64,000 nucleotides of DNA from Neomoorella stamsii. GTDB lineage: Bacteria > Bacillota > DSM-521 > Neomoorellales > Neomoorellaceae. The stretch is from NCBI RefSeq assembly GCF_002995805.1, contig NZ_PVXL01000067.1, positions 1-64,000 of the forward strand, given 5' to 3'. Below are positions 35,967 to 44,375 of the stretch, in pieces (positions within the stretch are counted from its first letter, which is position 1; each line of letters begins with the position of its first letter). Position numbers and translations under genes: made by a program. The notes beneath the pieces are model-generated. The model was given only the letters and a program-made list of their open reading frames with translations. It was not told the origin of the DNA and made no database searches.

Positions 35967-37562
35967 TCATTCGCTGCCGAAGGTGGCCCTGGCAGCGCCC
36001 GACCCTTTCTGCAGGAAAAAAGCCGGGAGCAGCCCCACCAGGACGATCAACGCGGCGATAATAAACACGTCGTCAATGGCCCGGACAAAAGCCGTCCTGG
36101 CGATAATCCCCTGCAGGTAAGCAGCCGCCAGGGTTCTGGCCTGGTCCCCAGCCGTGGACCCACCGCCCAGCAGTAGACCCGCCTTCCGGAAAAACTCGCC
36201 GGCCGCCAGGCTGGACGCCGTGACCCCGTTGGCCAGGTGGGCGGCGTGCATAGCCGCACGGTTGTTCAGGACGGTTGTCAGCACGGCAATGCCGAAGGAG
36301 GAGGAAACCCGGTTGATGATATTGGTAATGGCCGACGCGCGGCCCACCAGTTCGGCAGGAACAACCGACAGGGCCGCCGTCTGGGCCGGCATCATGGCCA
36401 GGGACATCCCCAGGCCGCGCAAGATCACCCACAGGTAAAGGGTGGAAGTCGGCGTGATAACGTCGATATTATGGAAAATATAGGTGGTCCAGCCCAGCCA
36501 GAGCATACCCGCGACCGCCAGCGGCCGGGGTCCCAGGCGGTCGTAAAGCCAGCCCGTCAGGGGCATCACCAGCCCGGAGGCCAGGGCTCCTGGCATGGTG
36601 ATCAGTCCCGTCTCCATGGCACCCAGGCCCCGGGCCACCTGCAGGAAAAAGGAGATGTAAAACACGCCGGCAAAAAGGCCGATGGAAGTAACGATGACAA
36701 TGACGTTTCCCAGCGTAAAAGTGAGGTAACGAAAGACGCGCAGGTCCAGGAGGGGATTTTCCTGGGTCAGCTCCAGGTACACAAAAAGGCCCAGGGAAAC
36801 CGCGCTGGTATAAAAGAGCAGCACGATGGCTTCCGAAGACCAGCCCCAGTCGCCGCCCTTGCTCAGGGCCAGCAGCAGGCAAAAAAGCCCAACCGCCGCC
36901 GTCACGGCGCCGCCGATGTCCAGGCGCCCGGCCTCACGGCTGGGGAAGGCTGGCAGGTAAAACCAGGAAAGAATGACCCCCAGGAGCCCTACCGGCAGGT
37001 TAATGGTAAAAATCCAGCGCCAGTCCACGTACTCCACCAGGTAGCCTCCCAGGGTGGGGCCTATGGCCGGGGCGACAATCATGGCCATGCCAAATAAACC
37101 CATTGCGCTGCCCTGCTTTTCCCGCGGCACCAGGCGGTAGATGATGGACATGGTGGTGGGCATAATCATCCCCCCGCCCAGGGCCTGGATCACCCGCGCA
37201 GCGATCATGGAATCGACGTTCCAGCTAATGGTGCACAGGAGCGAGCCCAGGGTAAAAACGCCCAGGGAAAGAATATAAAGCAGTTTAAAACCCAGTTTGT
37301 CACCCAGCCAGCCGCTCAAGGGAACAACCACACCCAGGGCGAGCATGTAAATAGTGACTACCCACTCAATGGTGGCGGTGTCGGTGTTGAAAACGCGCAT
37401 CATGGTCGGCAGCGCCACGTTGACGATGCTGGAATCCAGGATGGCCATAAAAGCGCCGATGAGGGCCACCAGGACGGCGATAAGCCAGCTCCCCTCATGG
37501 CTGCCCTCTCCACCCGGCAGGCCCGATACCGCCTCTGTTCGTACCTTTTCATGCCCGGCCAT
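35967..37562 (-). CDS. EmrB/QacA-type MFS drug exporter (DHA2, 14 TM)
   Basis: A 531-residue, 14-helix proton antiporter. Motif D1 is AILDSSIVNVALPTMM in TM1. Motif A is GWLGDKLGFKLLY in the first loop, and motif C lies around VAPAIGPTLGGYLVEYVDWRW. Such pumps export hydrophobic toxins. Its start overlaps the MarR gene by 14 bp, so expression follows the regulator. Confidence 0.92.
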   Translation of the reverse strand: MAGHEKVRTEAVSGLPGGEGSHEGSWLIAVLVALIGAFMAILDSSIVNVALPTMMRVFNTDTATIEWVVTIYMLALGVVVPLSGWLGDKLGFKLLYILSLGVFTLGSLLCTISWNVDSMIAARVIQALGGGMIMPTTMSIIYRLVPREKQGSAMGLFGMAMIVAPAIGPTLGGYLVEYVDWRWIFTINLPVGLLGVILSWFYLPAFPSREAGRLDIGGAVTAAVGLFCLLLALSKGGDWGWSSEAIVLLFYTSAVSLGLFVYLELTQENPLLDLRVFRYLTFTLGNVIVIVTSIGLFAGVFYISFFLQVARGLGAMETGLITMPGALASGLVMPLTGWLYDRLGPRPLAVAGMLWLGWTTYIFHNIDVITPTSTLYLWVILRGLGMSLAMMPAQTAALSVVPAELVGRASAITNIINRVSSSFGIAVLTTVLNNRAAMHAAHLANGVTASSLAAGEFFRKAGLLLGGGSTAGDQARTLAAAYLQGIIARTAFVRAIDDVFIIAALIVLVGLLPAFFLQKGSGAARATFGSE

Positions 37563-37995
37563 GGCTTTCCCCTTCTTCCTGTTCCAGGTACCGGCAAAGC
37601 AGCTCTAAATCTGCCATTAAACGCCGGTAATAATCTTCCGGCACCGCTTTAAAAATATGCCGCAATTCCTCTTCCATAGCTTCAATCAACCGCCCTATCA
37701 ACTCTGCCAGGGCGGGCGTGCCCCGCACCAGGACGCTGCGGCGGTCCCCCGGGTCCGGCACCCGCTCCAGGAGCCCGCGGGCCACCAGGCGGTCAAAGAT
37801 GCCGGTAAAGGTGCTGGGCGGGATGCCAATGTGCCCGGCCAGCTCCGTCGCCCGCAAAGAACCCTTTTTATGCACCTTCCAGAGAACAAGGATCTCCGTC
37901 CCGGAAAAACCTTCCGCATGGAACAGCGGCGCCAGCCGCCGCACCAGCCGCCGGTACACCCGGCTGAAAAGCTCTAATAGCTGGATTTCCTGCAA
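37549..37995 (-). CDS. MarR-family repressor of efflux operon
   Basis: About 148 residues with a winged helix (SLRATELAGHIGIPPSTFTG for the HTH, then RGLLERVPDPGDRRSVLVRGT for the wing). Flanking dimerisation helices complete the MarR fold. MarR repressors of this type are released from DNA by small aromatic compounds. TTG 37995 is preferred over GTG 38004 because AGGTGG precedes it by five bases. A dyad at 38022-38040 is a likely operator. Confidence 0.88.
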   Translation of the reverse strand: MQEIQLLELFSRVYRRLVRRLAPLFHAEGFSGTEILVLWKVHKKGSLRATELAGHIGIPPSTFTGIFDRLVARGLLERVPDPGDRRSVLVRGTPALAELIGRLIEAMEEELRHIFKAVPEDYYRRLMADLELLCRYLEQEEGESHGRA

Positions 37996-38021
37996 TCCCA
38001 CCACCTGCTTTGAAACCGAAT

Positions 38022-38040
38022 ATTACGATATCGAAGTAAT
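38022..38040. promoter_or_regulatory. Candidate MarR operator
   Basis: ATTAC-N9-GTAAT dyad with an inner CGATATCG palindrome, 27 bp upstream of the MarR start codon. Its position and symmetry suit autoregulation. Confidence 0.55.
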
Positions 38041-38080
38041 AACGATAAAAATAATAGCACCACCATGGTGCCCTGTCAAC

Positions 38081-38690
38081 TGTTACAAATTTCGATAAAG
38101 ACTTCTTCCCATCTCCCCGGGCGTGATATAATATTTTTAGCGAGAGGGAGTGGAGAATTGCCCAACAAGCAATGGCACCCGGTTTTTGTGACGGCTTTAA
38201 AGGAGGCGCTGTCCGACGCCCCGCCGGGCCAGGTAGAAATCCAGGCAGAGGTAGCCCTTTCCTCCAAGCCGCTGGCCCAAAGAAATGGAGGAGGTGCAGC
38301 AACTTATGTATTCGCCTGAAGAAAGGCAGAGGATTAAAGAGATCTTTAATAAATCTCCTATAATGCAGGAATGGCTCAAGGAATGGTCCGAGCAGGCCAG
38401 GATTGAGGGCCTGGCCAAAGGCCGGGCGGAAGGGCTGGCCAAAGGCCTGGCCAAAGGCCGGGCCAAAGGCCGGGCGGAAGGCGCCCGGGAGGGTAAAATC
38501 AAAAAGGCCCAGGAGGCCATTTGCACCTATTTAAAAATAAAAGATGCTCCCATAGCTCCTAAATGGCTTGCCAAAGTCAGGAAAGTTAACGACCTGGAAC
38601 TACTTGATTCCATAATGGTTCAACTTTTCCAGGCCACTTCCAAAGAGGAAGCCCAGGCGATTATCCAGCAGGCGCTGGAAAAAGCGAACG
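38081..38690 (+). repeat. Direct repeat copy A (about 610 bp)
   Basis: Closely matches 39710-40285 in the same orientation, from a shared promoter region (TGATATAATATTTTTAGCG) through the decayed gene to GAACG. The copies differ by point changes and by a shorter Lys/Gly/Ala linker in copy B. Between the two copies lie a TumE-type module and a decayed gene. Confidence 0.9.
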
Positions 38691-38707
38691 AGCCTTCTTC
38701 CAGATAA
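38158..38707 (+). pseudogene. Rpn-like nuclease/transposase gene, internally deleted (copy A)
   Basis: The N-terminal fragment (TTG 38158) reads WHPVFVTALKEALSDAPPGQ and then VEIQAEVALSSKPL, the start of a PD-(D/E)XK Rpn-like family. At 38280 it switches out of frame to a C-terminal part from ATG 38285 with YSPEERQRIKEIFNKSPIMQ and a repeated GLAKGRAEG linker. The nuclease core is missing. Both copies share this exact junction, so the deletion predates the duplication. The C-terminal 140 codons are still open and could be expressed. Confidence 0.7.
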
Positions 38708-38734
38708 AGTATTTTACCAAAAAGGGTGGTGCAA

Positions 38735-39022
38735 ATGGGACTGGATGCGGATAAAATAAACGCCAATGAGAAAATGGTTAAAAAACTTGTTCTGAAAACT
38801 TTACTCGCCAAGGTAGAAGAAATAAACCGTACTGTTGAAGAACTTAAAAAAAGCCTTGGCTACTTTGAAAAGAAATATGGGATGACTACCGAAGCATTTT
38901 ATCAAGATTTTATTCAAGGTACTCTGGATGATAATATGGATTTTTTTGAGTGGAAAGCAACAAAAGATATGCTGGATGAACTAAAAATAGAAAAAGAAGC
39001 CTTGCTCGGGGTATTAAAATGA
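38735..39022 (+). CDS. TumA-like antitoxin partner (second module)
   Basis: About 95 residues, charged and helical, with a coiled-coil segment (LLAKVEEINRTVEELKKSLG) and the shared motif YFEKKYGMTTEAFYQDF. ATG 38735 follows AAAGGGTGG. Its stop overlaps the toxin start by 4 bp (ATGA), the classic coupling of a toxin-antitoxin operon. It lies between the Rpn-like repeats. Confidence 0.75.
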   Translation: MGLDADKINANEKMVKKLVLKTLLAKVEEINRTVEELKKSLGYFEKKYGMTTEAFYQDFIQGTLDDNMDFFEWKATKDMLDELKIEKEALLGVLK

Positions 39023-39378
39023 TCCAGGAATACTTCGACTTCCTAAAGAAAATCGCCAGCACATTTGCTTTAACCCAGGAATTCCGGCTTATTAAGGAAG
39101 TGATTGCTCTTAATAGAGGTTTCATCAGGTTTATCATCAAGTTTATTGATGGGTCTGAACTCCACGTTTTTGAGCATGTAGATGCTCGTTTACATAAAAC
39201 GGATTATTCCTATCACTGGCAGGATGAAAATAAGAAACTGATAAAAAGATGGGATAATGCTCCCCACCATCCAGAGATTAAAACAAGGCCACATCATATG
39301 CACGATGAAGATCAAATTAAGCCCTCTATAGAACCCACGTTAACTGCAATTTTAAAGATAATAGAGAATAACTTCTAG
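39019..39378 (+). CDS. TumE/DUF6516-type toxin (intact)
   Basis: A 119-residue protein with the family order FIIKFIDGSELHVFEHVD, then DYSYHWQDENKKLIKRWDNA and HHMHDEDQIKPSIEPTL. It is full length compared with the copy at 33830. The His-rich C-terminal motif and the WDNA segment are conserved in both. Family members are annotated as toxins of TumE-TumA modules. The mechanism is not visible from the sequence. Confidence 0.78.
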   Translation: MIQEYFDFLKKIASTFALTQEFRLIKEVIALNRGFIRFIIKFIDGSELHVFEHVDARLHKTDYSYHWQDENKKLIKRWDNAPHHPEIKTRPHHMHDEDQIKPSIEPTLTAILKIIENNF

Positions 39379-39390
39379 CTCCCCCGCCCC

Positions 39391-39688
39391 ATGGCCTGGG
39401 AAGCCCTCCTGGGAGGTAAGTACGCCCGCAAGGTGCTGCCTGAGGTCTGGGAACAAGGGCTGCCCACCCTCAAGGCCATCCTCGCCGAAGGCATTTCCCG
39501 GAGGCGTCTTCCGTCCCGACCTGGACCTCAAATAGGTGCTGGGCAGCATCACCACCCTCTGTGCCGGCTATTTCACCAACAAGGATATCCTGGCCATCCT
39601 TTGGGAAGAGGACCCCCTGAGCCCCGGTAATATGGAAAAAAGGCTCAAGCATATTACCGTTCTGATTTTAAACCACATCGTCGCGTGA
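39391..39688 (+). pseudogene. Decayed gene of unknown family
   Basis: Coding-like sequence in shifting frames: MAWEALLGGKYARKVLPEVW, then a frame change near 39490, FPGGVFRPDLDLK, an in-frame TAG at about 39531, and VLGSITTLCAGYFTNKDILA to a TGA at 39686-39688. At least one frameshift and one stop disrupt it. I do not recognise the parent family. Confidence 0.45.
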
Positions 39689-39709
39689 CCTGCACTACTC
39701 ACGGAAGGT

Positions 39710-40285
39710 TGTTAAAAATTTCGATAAAGACTTCTTTCCATCTCCCTATGCTGTGATATAATATTTTTAGCGAGAGGGAGTGGAGAATTGCCCAACAAAC
39801 TATGGCACCCGGTTTTTGTGACGGCTTTAAAGGAGGCGCTGTCCGACGCCCCGCCGGGCCAGGTAGAAATCCAGGCAGAGGTAGCCCTTTCCTCCCGGCC
39901 GCTGGCCCAAAGAAATGGAGAAGGTGCAGCAACTTATGTATTCGCCTGAAGAAAGGCAGCGGATTAAAGAGATCTTTAATAAGTCTCCTATAATGCAGGA
40001 ATGGCTCAAGGAATGGTCCGAACAGGCCAGGATTGAGGGCCTGGCCAAAGGCCGGGCGGAAGGTCGGGCTGAAGGCGCCCGGGAAGGTAAAATCAAAAAG
40101 GCCCAGGAGGCCATTTGCACCTATCTAAAAAATAAAATATGCTCCCAGAGCTCCCAAATGACTTGCCAAAGTCAGGAAAATTAACGACCTGGAACTACTT
40201 GATTCTATAATGGTTCAACTTTTCCAGGCAGCTACCAAAGAAGAAGCCCAGGCGATTATCCAGCAGGCGCTGGAAAAAACGAACG
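39710..40285 (+). repeat. Direct repeat copy B (about 576 bp)
   Basis: Second copy of the 38081-38690 repeat, same orientation, carrying the same promoter-like sequence and deletion junction. Confidence 0.9.
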
Positions 40286-40293
40286 GTTCGTAA
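39788..40293 (+). pseudogene. Rpn-like gene, internally deleted and frameshifted (copy B)
   Basis: Same N- and C-terminal fragments and junction as copy A. An extra A-run indel near 40127 additionally shifts the C-terminal frame (TYLKNKICS instead of TYLKIKDAP), giving an early stop at 40184. The original frame resumes and would end at 40293. It is more degraded than copy A. Confidence 0.7.
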
Positions 40294-40331
40294 CTCAATA
40301 AGACAGCTTTTTTCTTAGTCTGTTACTAATT

Positions 40332-40361
40332 AAGCCGTACCCGCTAAATGGTACGGCTTTT
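40332..40361 (+). terminator. Terminator after Rpn copy B
   Basis: Stem AGCCGTACC/GGTACGGCT with loop CGCTAAAT, then TTTTGTT. It separates the repeat region from the convergent TolC-like gene. Confidence 0.8.
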
Positions 40362-40443
40362 GTTGCATAATAAGTTATCATGCCGCAAATGGTGACCTTT
40401 ATCATTTATTACTATTATGCTTTAAACACCTGTTGAAGCAGTA

Positions 40444-41505
40444 TTAATTATAAGCCCACGGTTTTTCTAGAGCTAGCTTATAATAGGCATGATCTAGAGT
40501 TAACTGGAGTAACTTTTGCTGAGCATCAGCAAGGTTCCATTCTGCTTCTTTAACGTCGCTTTTCGTTGCCATACCTATTTCATATTTAATCCTTGTTACC
40601 CTTAAATTTTCTTCTGCCAGGCGAAGGTTATCTTGAGCTACAGGGTAATTTTCTTCCAAGGTCTTTACACTATTATATAGACTGCGTACCAATTCCTTTA
40701 CCTGGTCGGTGGCCATACTAGCCTGCAGCCTGGCGATTTCAATATCTTCATCGCTGATATTGTCATCCCAACCCTTCAATCTTTCTTTCAGACGGGCATT
40801 TTCTACGGCTGCCATTACACTCGGGCTCTCATCCAGGGCCAGGCTTTGCTGGGAGGCTAACTCACCTTGGAATGGCTTAAAATCTACCTTATCAACAAGT
40901 ACCGGCCTGGCATCCTCTGGCAGGCCGATAAGTAAACACAGGGCTCTATATGCCTTATCCATCTCGTTCCTGTCTGCTGCCAGGGCTGCCCTGCTACCCG
41001 CCAGCTGGGTTTCTATTCCTATAAGGGCCTGCTTGCTAATTAAGCCGCTTGTAAAACTCAGCCGGGCATTATTGAGTTTTAGTTCATCCTTTTGTACAGT
41101 TAAAGTAGCCAGGGAAACCTGAGCCTCTTTTTTTAAAACATCATAATAGGCCTTATGAGTTGCCAGAATAACACTATCTTTTACTGCTGCCTGCTTCTTC
41201 CTGGCTACTTCATAGCCCATCTTGCTCTGCTCCCTGGCGACATAAAGAGGTTCTACGCCGGGAGTATAGTCGGTAGCCCAGTTTGGACTAAACCTGGCCA
41301 GGGCATAGGCAGCATCATCCTTTAACTCCTCGCTTTTTTGCAATTCAAGCTCGCTTATTTTTAAACTGTCACTATGCAGCAAGGCTTTCTTGATTGCTTC
41401 TTCGAGGGTTAATTCCATCTCGTTATTTTCTTCGGCCCTAGCAGGCATTACCATCAACATCAAGAACAAGAAAACCAACATAACAATTGTTGGCAGCCGC
41501 CGCAT
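40444..41505 (-). CDS. TolC-family outer-channel-like protein (module 1)
   Basis: About 353 residues. A signal peptide (MRRLPTIVMLVFLFLMLMVM, cleavage near ARAEE) is followed by two structurally similar halves of long amphipathic helices with TolC signatures: LTLEEAIKKALLHSDSLK at the start of repeat 1 and LRVTRIKYEIGMATKSDVKE in repeat 2. It is shorter than E. coli TolC and its barrel strands are not obvious. ATG 41505 follows AAGGAG. It lies downstream of stalk gene 1 past a strong terminator and has no adjacent pump genes. Confidence 0.82.
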   Translation of the reverse strand: MRRLPTIVMLVFLFLMLMVMPARAEENNEMELTLEEAIKKALLHSDSLKISELELQKSEELKDDAAYALARFSPNWATDYTPGVEPLYVAREQSKMGYEVARKKQAAVKDSVILATHKAYYDVLKKEAQVSLATLTVQKDELKLNNARLSFTSGLISKQALIGIETQLAGSRAALAADRNEMDKAYRALCLLIGLPEDARPVLVDKVDFKPFQGELASQQSLALDESPSVMAAVENARLKERLKGWDDNISDEDIEIARLQASMATDQVKELVRSLYNSVKTLEENYPVAQDNLRLAEENLRVTRIKYEIGMATKSDVKEAEWNLADAQQKLLQLTLDHAYYKLALEKPWAYN

Positions 41506-41585
41506 TATCCCACTCCTTATACTTCTTGAATTAAACCTGCTGTTAAAGTCTCCCCTTTTTATAATCTGTATCAATATTTAGATAA

Positions 41586-41628
41586 CCCATAGAAAGAAGC
41601 TGAGCCCGGGTTAAAGCCCGGGCTCAGC
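41586..41628 (-). terminator. Terminator of stalk gene 1
   Basis: Perfect 13-bp stem GCTGAGCCCGGGC/GCCCGGGCTCAGC with loop TTTAA, then TTCTTTCT on the minus strand, 17 bp after the stalk gene. Confidence 0.85.
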
Positions 41629-41644
41629 AAATTTGGTTGGTTAC

Positions 41645-43807
41645 TTATTCCAGATTCATGGTCACGGTCTGGGTGGCTTCGTCATAGCCGACGCTGGCAC
41701 CCAGGGCCTGGGCGATGAACCGGAAGGGCAGCATGGTGCGGCCACTAGCAACCTCAGGAGCAACGTCCATGGTCAGGCTGATGCCGTTGACCTTCAGCAC
41801 GTTGCTGCCAATGGTCATCTGGACGGCAGTAGTACCCTTCAGCACGGTCACGGTCTGGGTGGCGTCATCCCAGAAGATGTTCTCCGGATCCACACCCAGG
41901 GCGTAGGCGACGTAGCGGACAGGCAGGTAGGTCCGGCCGTCTTTTACGTAGGCGGCTACGTCCATGGAGTACTGGGTGCCGTTGACGGTGTAGGTGCTAC
42001 TGCCGATGACGAAGGCGGCGGTACGTTTGGTGGCGGAAACTACCATAGCATTAACTACTTTACCAACATTTTTGCCAGCAAAGTCTTTGTCGTAGGCTGG
42101 ATTATCTTCTAGTAAGTCATAGCCCTCTACCAGAGCATCCCCGCCGATGGAAACCTCCACATCGCCAACTGCCCGGATATCCACTTCGTATTTAATGTTG
42201 CTGATGGTAATGGTGTCAATGCCGCCGGTAAGACCAACATTTGCCAGGTCTAGCTCTACAGAATCAACACCACTACTTCCGAAGGACAAAGCGCTACCAT
42301 TATTGACAGCGTACTTCGGTTTCTCAGCAAACTTGAAGCCAGATGGCAGAGAGAATTTAATCTTGCCAGTTCCAAGTGAAGTCTTCGCGGTTTCAGTAAT
42401 TACAATGTCCCCTGCAGCTTCTTTGAGACCGCCGACTTTAATTTCTGCGGGCGTGGAGGAAACTTCAACCCTCGCCAACACTTCACCAACAACAACTGTA
42501 CCTGTGGCACCAGCAGTTCCGCTTAAAGTTACTTCTAGATCACCAGGAGTAGCGCTGGGAAGCACCTTAACGGTTGCATCGGTGATCTTAATTTCAGATT
42601 TGCCTTCTACATTAACCTTCGTCCATAAGCTCTTGCCATCATTATAAGGTGCCGCTGCGACTAAAACATCCCCAAAGGTAGCATCTTTATCCGCAACCCA
42701 CTTAAGCCCATCAGGCAAGGTAAGAACGACAGAATCACCCTTTGTAAAGGTCCCGGAACTCTTTAAGACGATTTCATCAATCTTCTTGGCAGTTTTGGTA
42801 CCTACATACAGCTTGTCACTGCTTGTGTCATTAACGCTGGCAGTTACATCTGAGGTCCCAATCGTAGCAATTGTAAGTGTCGTCGTATCAATATCTGAAT
42901 CGTCGGGGCTAGAAACAGTTGCGCTAATATCCCCTTCTGGAGCACCAGGGAGAATTATCAGGAGAGGAGTAAAGCTGATTTTATCTGCAAAGGCACCAGA
43001 TTCCCCTGTCACTTGGAGAGTAATTTTATCGCTAGCTATGGATGCAACTTTAACCTTCAGGCCATAGTTACCTGCAATTTCATCATTTAGAGCTTTACCA
43101 TCAATTCCACTGAACTGGTAGTATTTTGTGGAGGATAATTTTACTTCTATATTACTGTTCGCCGTTAGATCTCCAGGTAGGGCTTCCTGTAAAGTAACTT
43201 TGGCCGCTTTTTTGCCATCGCCCTCGCTAACGGAAGTTGGTGCAGCGGCTGTGGCGGTTACTTTACCAGAGCCAACGAGACCTACAGTTTTCTCTACTGT
43301 GCCAAGATCCCATATGGTCGTCCCAGCATTATCTTTTGCCTTAGCTGTTACTTTTACTTTGATTTCCGAGGCTGCATTCTTGAATACTTTAGTTTTATAA
43401 CCGGGTTCGCTAAATCTAACTAATACCGTATCCACGTTCGCAGAGCCATATACAGAAAGCACACTCTTATCCGGAGTGCCTGTTAAAGCAAGAGGGTTGT
43501 CAGTGCCAAATTGTATATATTTACCGGCGTCTGTTGCGTTAGCAGGTATTGTTTGAAACTCGACCCCTGTAGGAAGCTCTACAGTTACATATATTTTTCC
43601 ATCCATTTTATATGCAGAATCAATACTAAGCTTAATCCAGCCAAGGCTTTGATATACCATATCAGATACAGTATATTTCTTTACAGTTTCGTTAACAGAA
43701 TTACTAACCGTCACCGGGTCCCCTGCAAAAGCAGTACCAAGTGGTAGCAGGGTTAGCAAGAAAGCTAAAATAACAATCACCGATAACGCTTTCTTATTCC
43801 TTTTCAA
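41645..43807 (-). CDS. Secreted stalk-domain (copper amine oxidase N-terminal-like) protein 1
   Basis: A 720-residue surface protein. A signal peptide (ALSVIVILAFLLTLLPLGTA) is followed by about 560 residues of beta-rich, Ser/Thr/Asp-rich sequence with recurring VEVSSTPAEIKVGGLKEAAG-like units. The C-terminus has two stalk domains (GRTYLPVRYVAYALGVDPEN and GRTMLPFRFIAQALGASVGY), a fold once called the copper amine oxidase N-terminal domain. No copper-oxidase core is present. TTG 43807 follows GGAGGG. It is preceded by a structured leader and an ECF-type promoter, and is paralogous to the 51854-54319 gene. Confidence 0.85.
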   Translation of the reverse strand: MKRNKKALSVIVILAFLLTLLPLGTAFAGDPVTVSNSVNETVKKYTVSDMVYQSLGWIKLSIDSAYKMDGKIYVTVELPTGVEFQTIPANATDAGKYIQFGTDNPLALTGTPDKSVLSVYGSANVDTVLVRFSEPGYKTKVFKNAASEIKVKVTAKAKDNAGTTIWDLGTVEKTVGLVGSGKVTATAAAPTSVSEGDGKKAAKVTLQEALPGDLTANSNIEVKLSSTKYYQFSGIDGKALNDEIAGNYGLKVKVASIASDKITLQVTGESGAFADKISFTPLLIILPGAPEGDISATVSSPDDSDIDTTTLTIATIGTSDVTASVNDTSSDKLYVGTKTAKKIDEIVLKSSGTFTKGDSVVLTLPDGLKWVADKDATFGDVLVAAAPYNDGKSLWTKVNVEGKSEIKITDATVKVLPSATPGDLEVTLSGTAGATGTVVVGEVLARVEVSSTPAEIKVGGLKEAAGDIVITETAKTSLGTGKIKFSLPSGFKFAEKPKYAVNNGSALSFGSSGVDSVELDLANVGLTGGIDTITISNIKYEVDIRAVGDVEVSIGGDALVEGYDLLEDNPAYDKDFAGKNVGKVVNAMVVSATKRTAAFVIGSSTYTVNGTQYSMDVAAYVKDGRTYLPVRYVAYALGVDPENIFWDDATQTVTVLKGTTAVQMTIGSNVLKVNGISLTMDVAPEVASGRTMLPFRFIAQALGASVGYDEATQTVTMNLE

Positions 43808-44042
43808 CTATTTTCCCTCCTTGAGATTTTTGCCCATATGTAGGGCGGTTGCGTTCACTTTCCTTTCGGCCCGGGCGGCCAATCTTACCCGCTACTCCCC
43901 TCCTTCGCTCTGGTTTCGCATACCTTGCTGCGACTTAGCGCTGCGACTGGTGCTGCGATACAGGCAATTATGCCCGGATGAGGAATTTCCTGCGTGCCCG
44001 ACCAGCATCGCTACTGGTTTGGACAGGTTTTCCTCACCCAAC
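43808..44042 (-). other. Structured leader of stalk gene 1
   Basis: About 235 nt between the predicted start site and the TTG, with no gene. It opens with a clear hairpin (ACTGGTT/AACCAGT with inner paired GG/CC and AGG/CCT, 44018-44051 region) and a GCGAT/ATCGC long-range pair. Near the ribosome site it has GGGTAAG followed by CGCCCGGGCCG, a motif also seen in the leader of stalk gene 2. No known riboswitch consensus was recognised. Confidence 0.5.
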
Positions 44043-44047
44043 CAGTT

Positions 44048-44079
44048 TATTAGACACCGCACCGCGGTAAAAAGTTCCC
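44048..44079 (-). promoter_or_regulatory. ECF-type promoter of stalk gene 1
   Basis: Minus strand GGGAAC (44074-44079), a 17-nt spacer and TGTCTAATAA (from 44056). It is almost identical in -35, spacing and -10 to the promoter of the divergent sigma gene, implying control by the sigma factor at 44362. Confidence 0.75.
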
Positions 44080-44291
44080 AGGGCCCGTAAAAAATTTTAA
44101 AAGGACATATGTAATATAAAGTATAATTTTAACGGAACCCGCCAGTAAAACGCTCGCCTGAGATATTTGTTACTTTCTGCCAGGTTGCAGTATAGATAGC
44201 CCTGCGATATACTTAGTAATGATAGCATGAGGGCATTAAAGCATGATTTCGTCTTCTTATAGAAAATTTCCTTACGGATAACGTCCTTCAC

Positions 44292-44323
44292 GGGAACTTT
44301 TTGTCTTTCAAAGTTGTCTAATA
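44292..44323 (+). promoter_or_regulatory. Autoregulated ECF promoter of sigma gene 1
   Basis: GGGAACTTTTT (from 44292), a 17-nt spacer after GGGAAC and TGTCTAATAA (from 44315). The shared blocks extend beyond the hexamers (ACTTTTT and ATAA) compared with the stalk gene 1 promoter. The gap 44080-44291 is AT-rich and shows no gene. Confidence 0.75.
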
Positions 44324-44375
44324 AGTGTCCGGGGAATACCGGGCCTCCAGGGGTGTTCTTCTTGAACCTTGGGAG
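44315..44375 (+). repeat. 61-bp exact repeat, original copy at sigma gene start
   Basis: Identical to 58874-58934. It spans the -10 element, the leader and the first five codons of sigma gene 1. Confidence 0.9.

Noticed and set aside
44050..44080. ACCGCGGT string suggesting a T-box antiterminator
   Set aside because: It lies inside the ECF promoter spacer and lacks the GGGTGG context, specifier stem and terminator.
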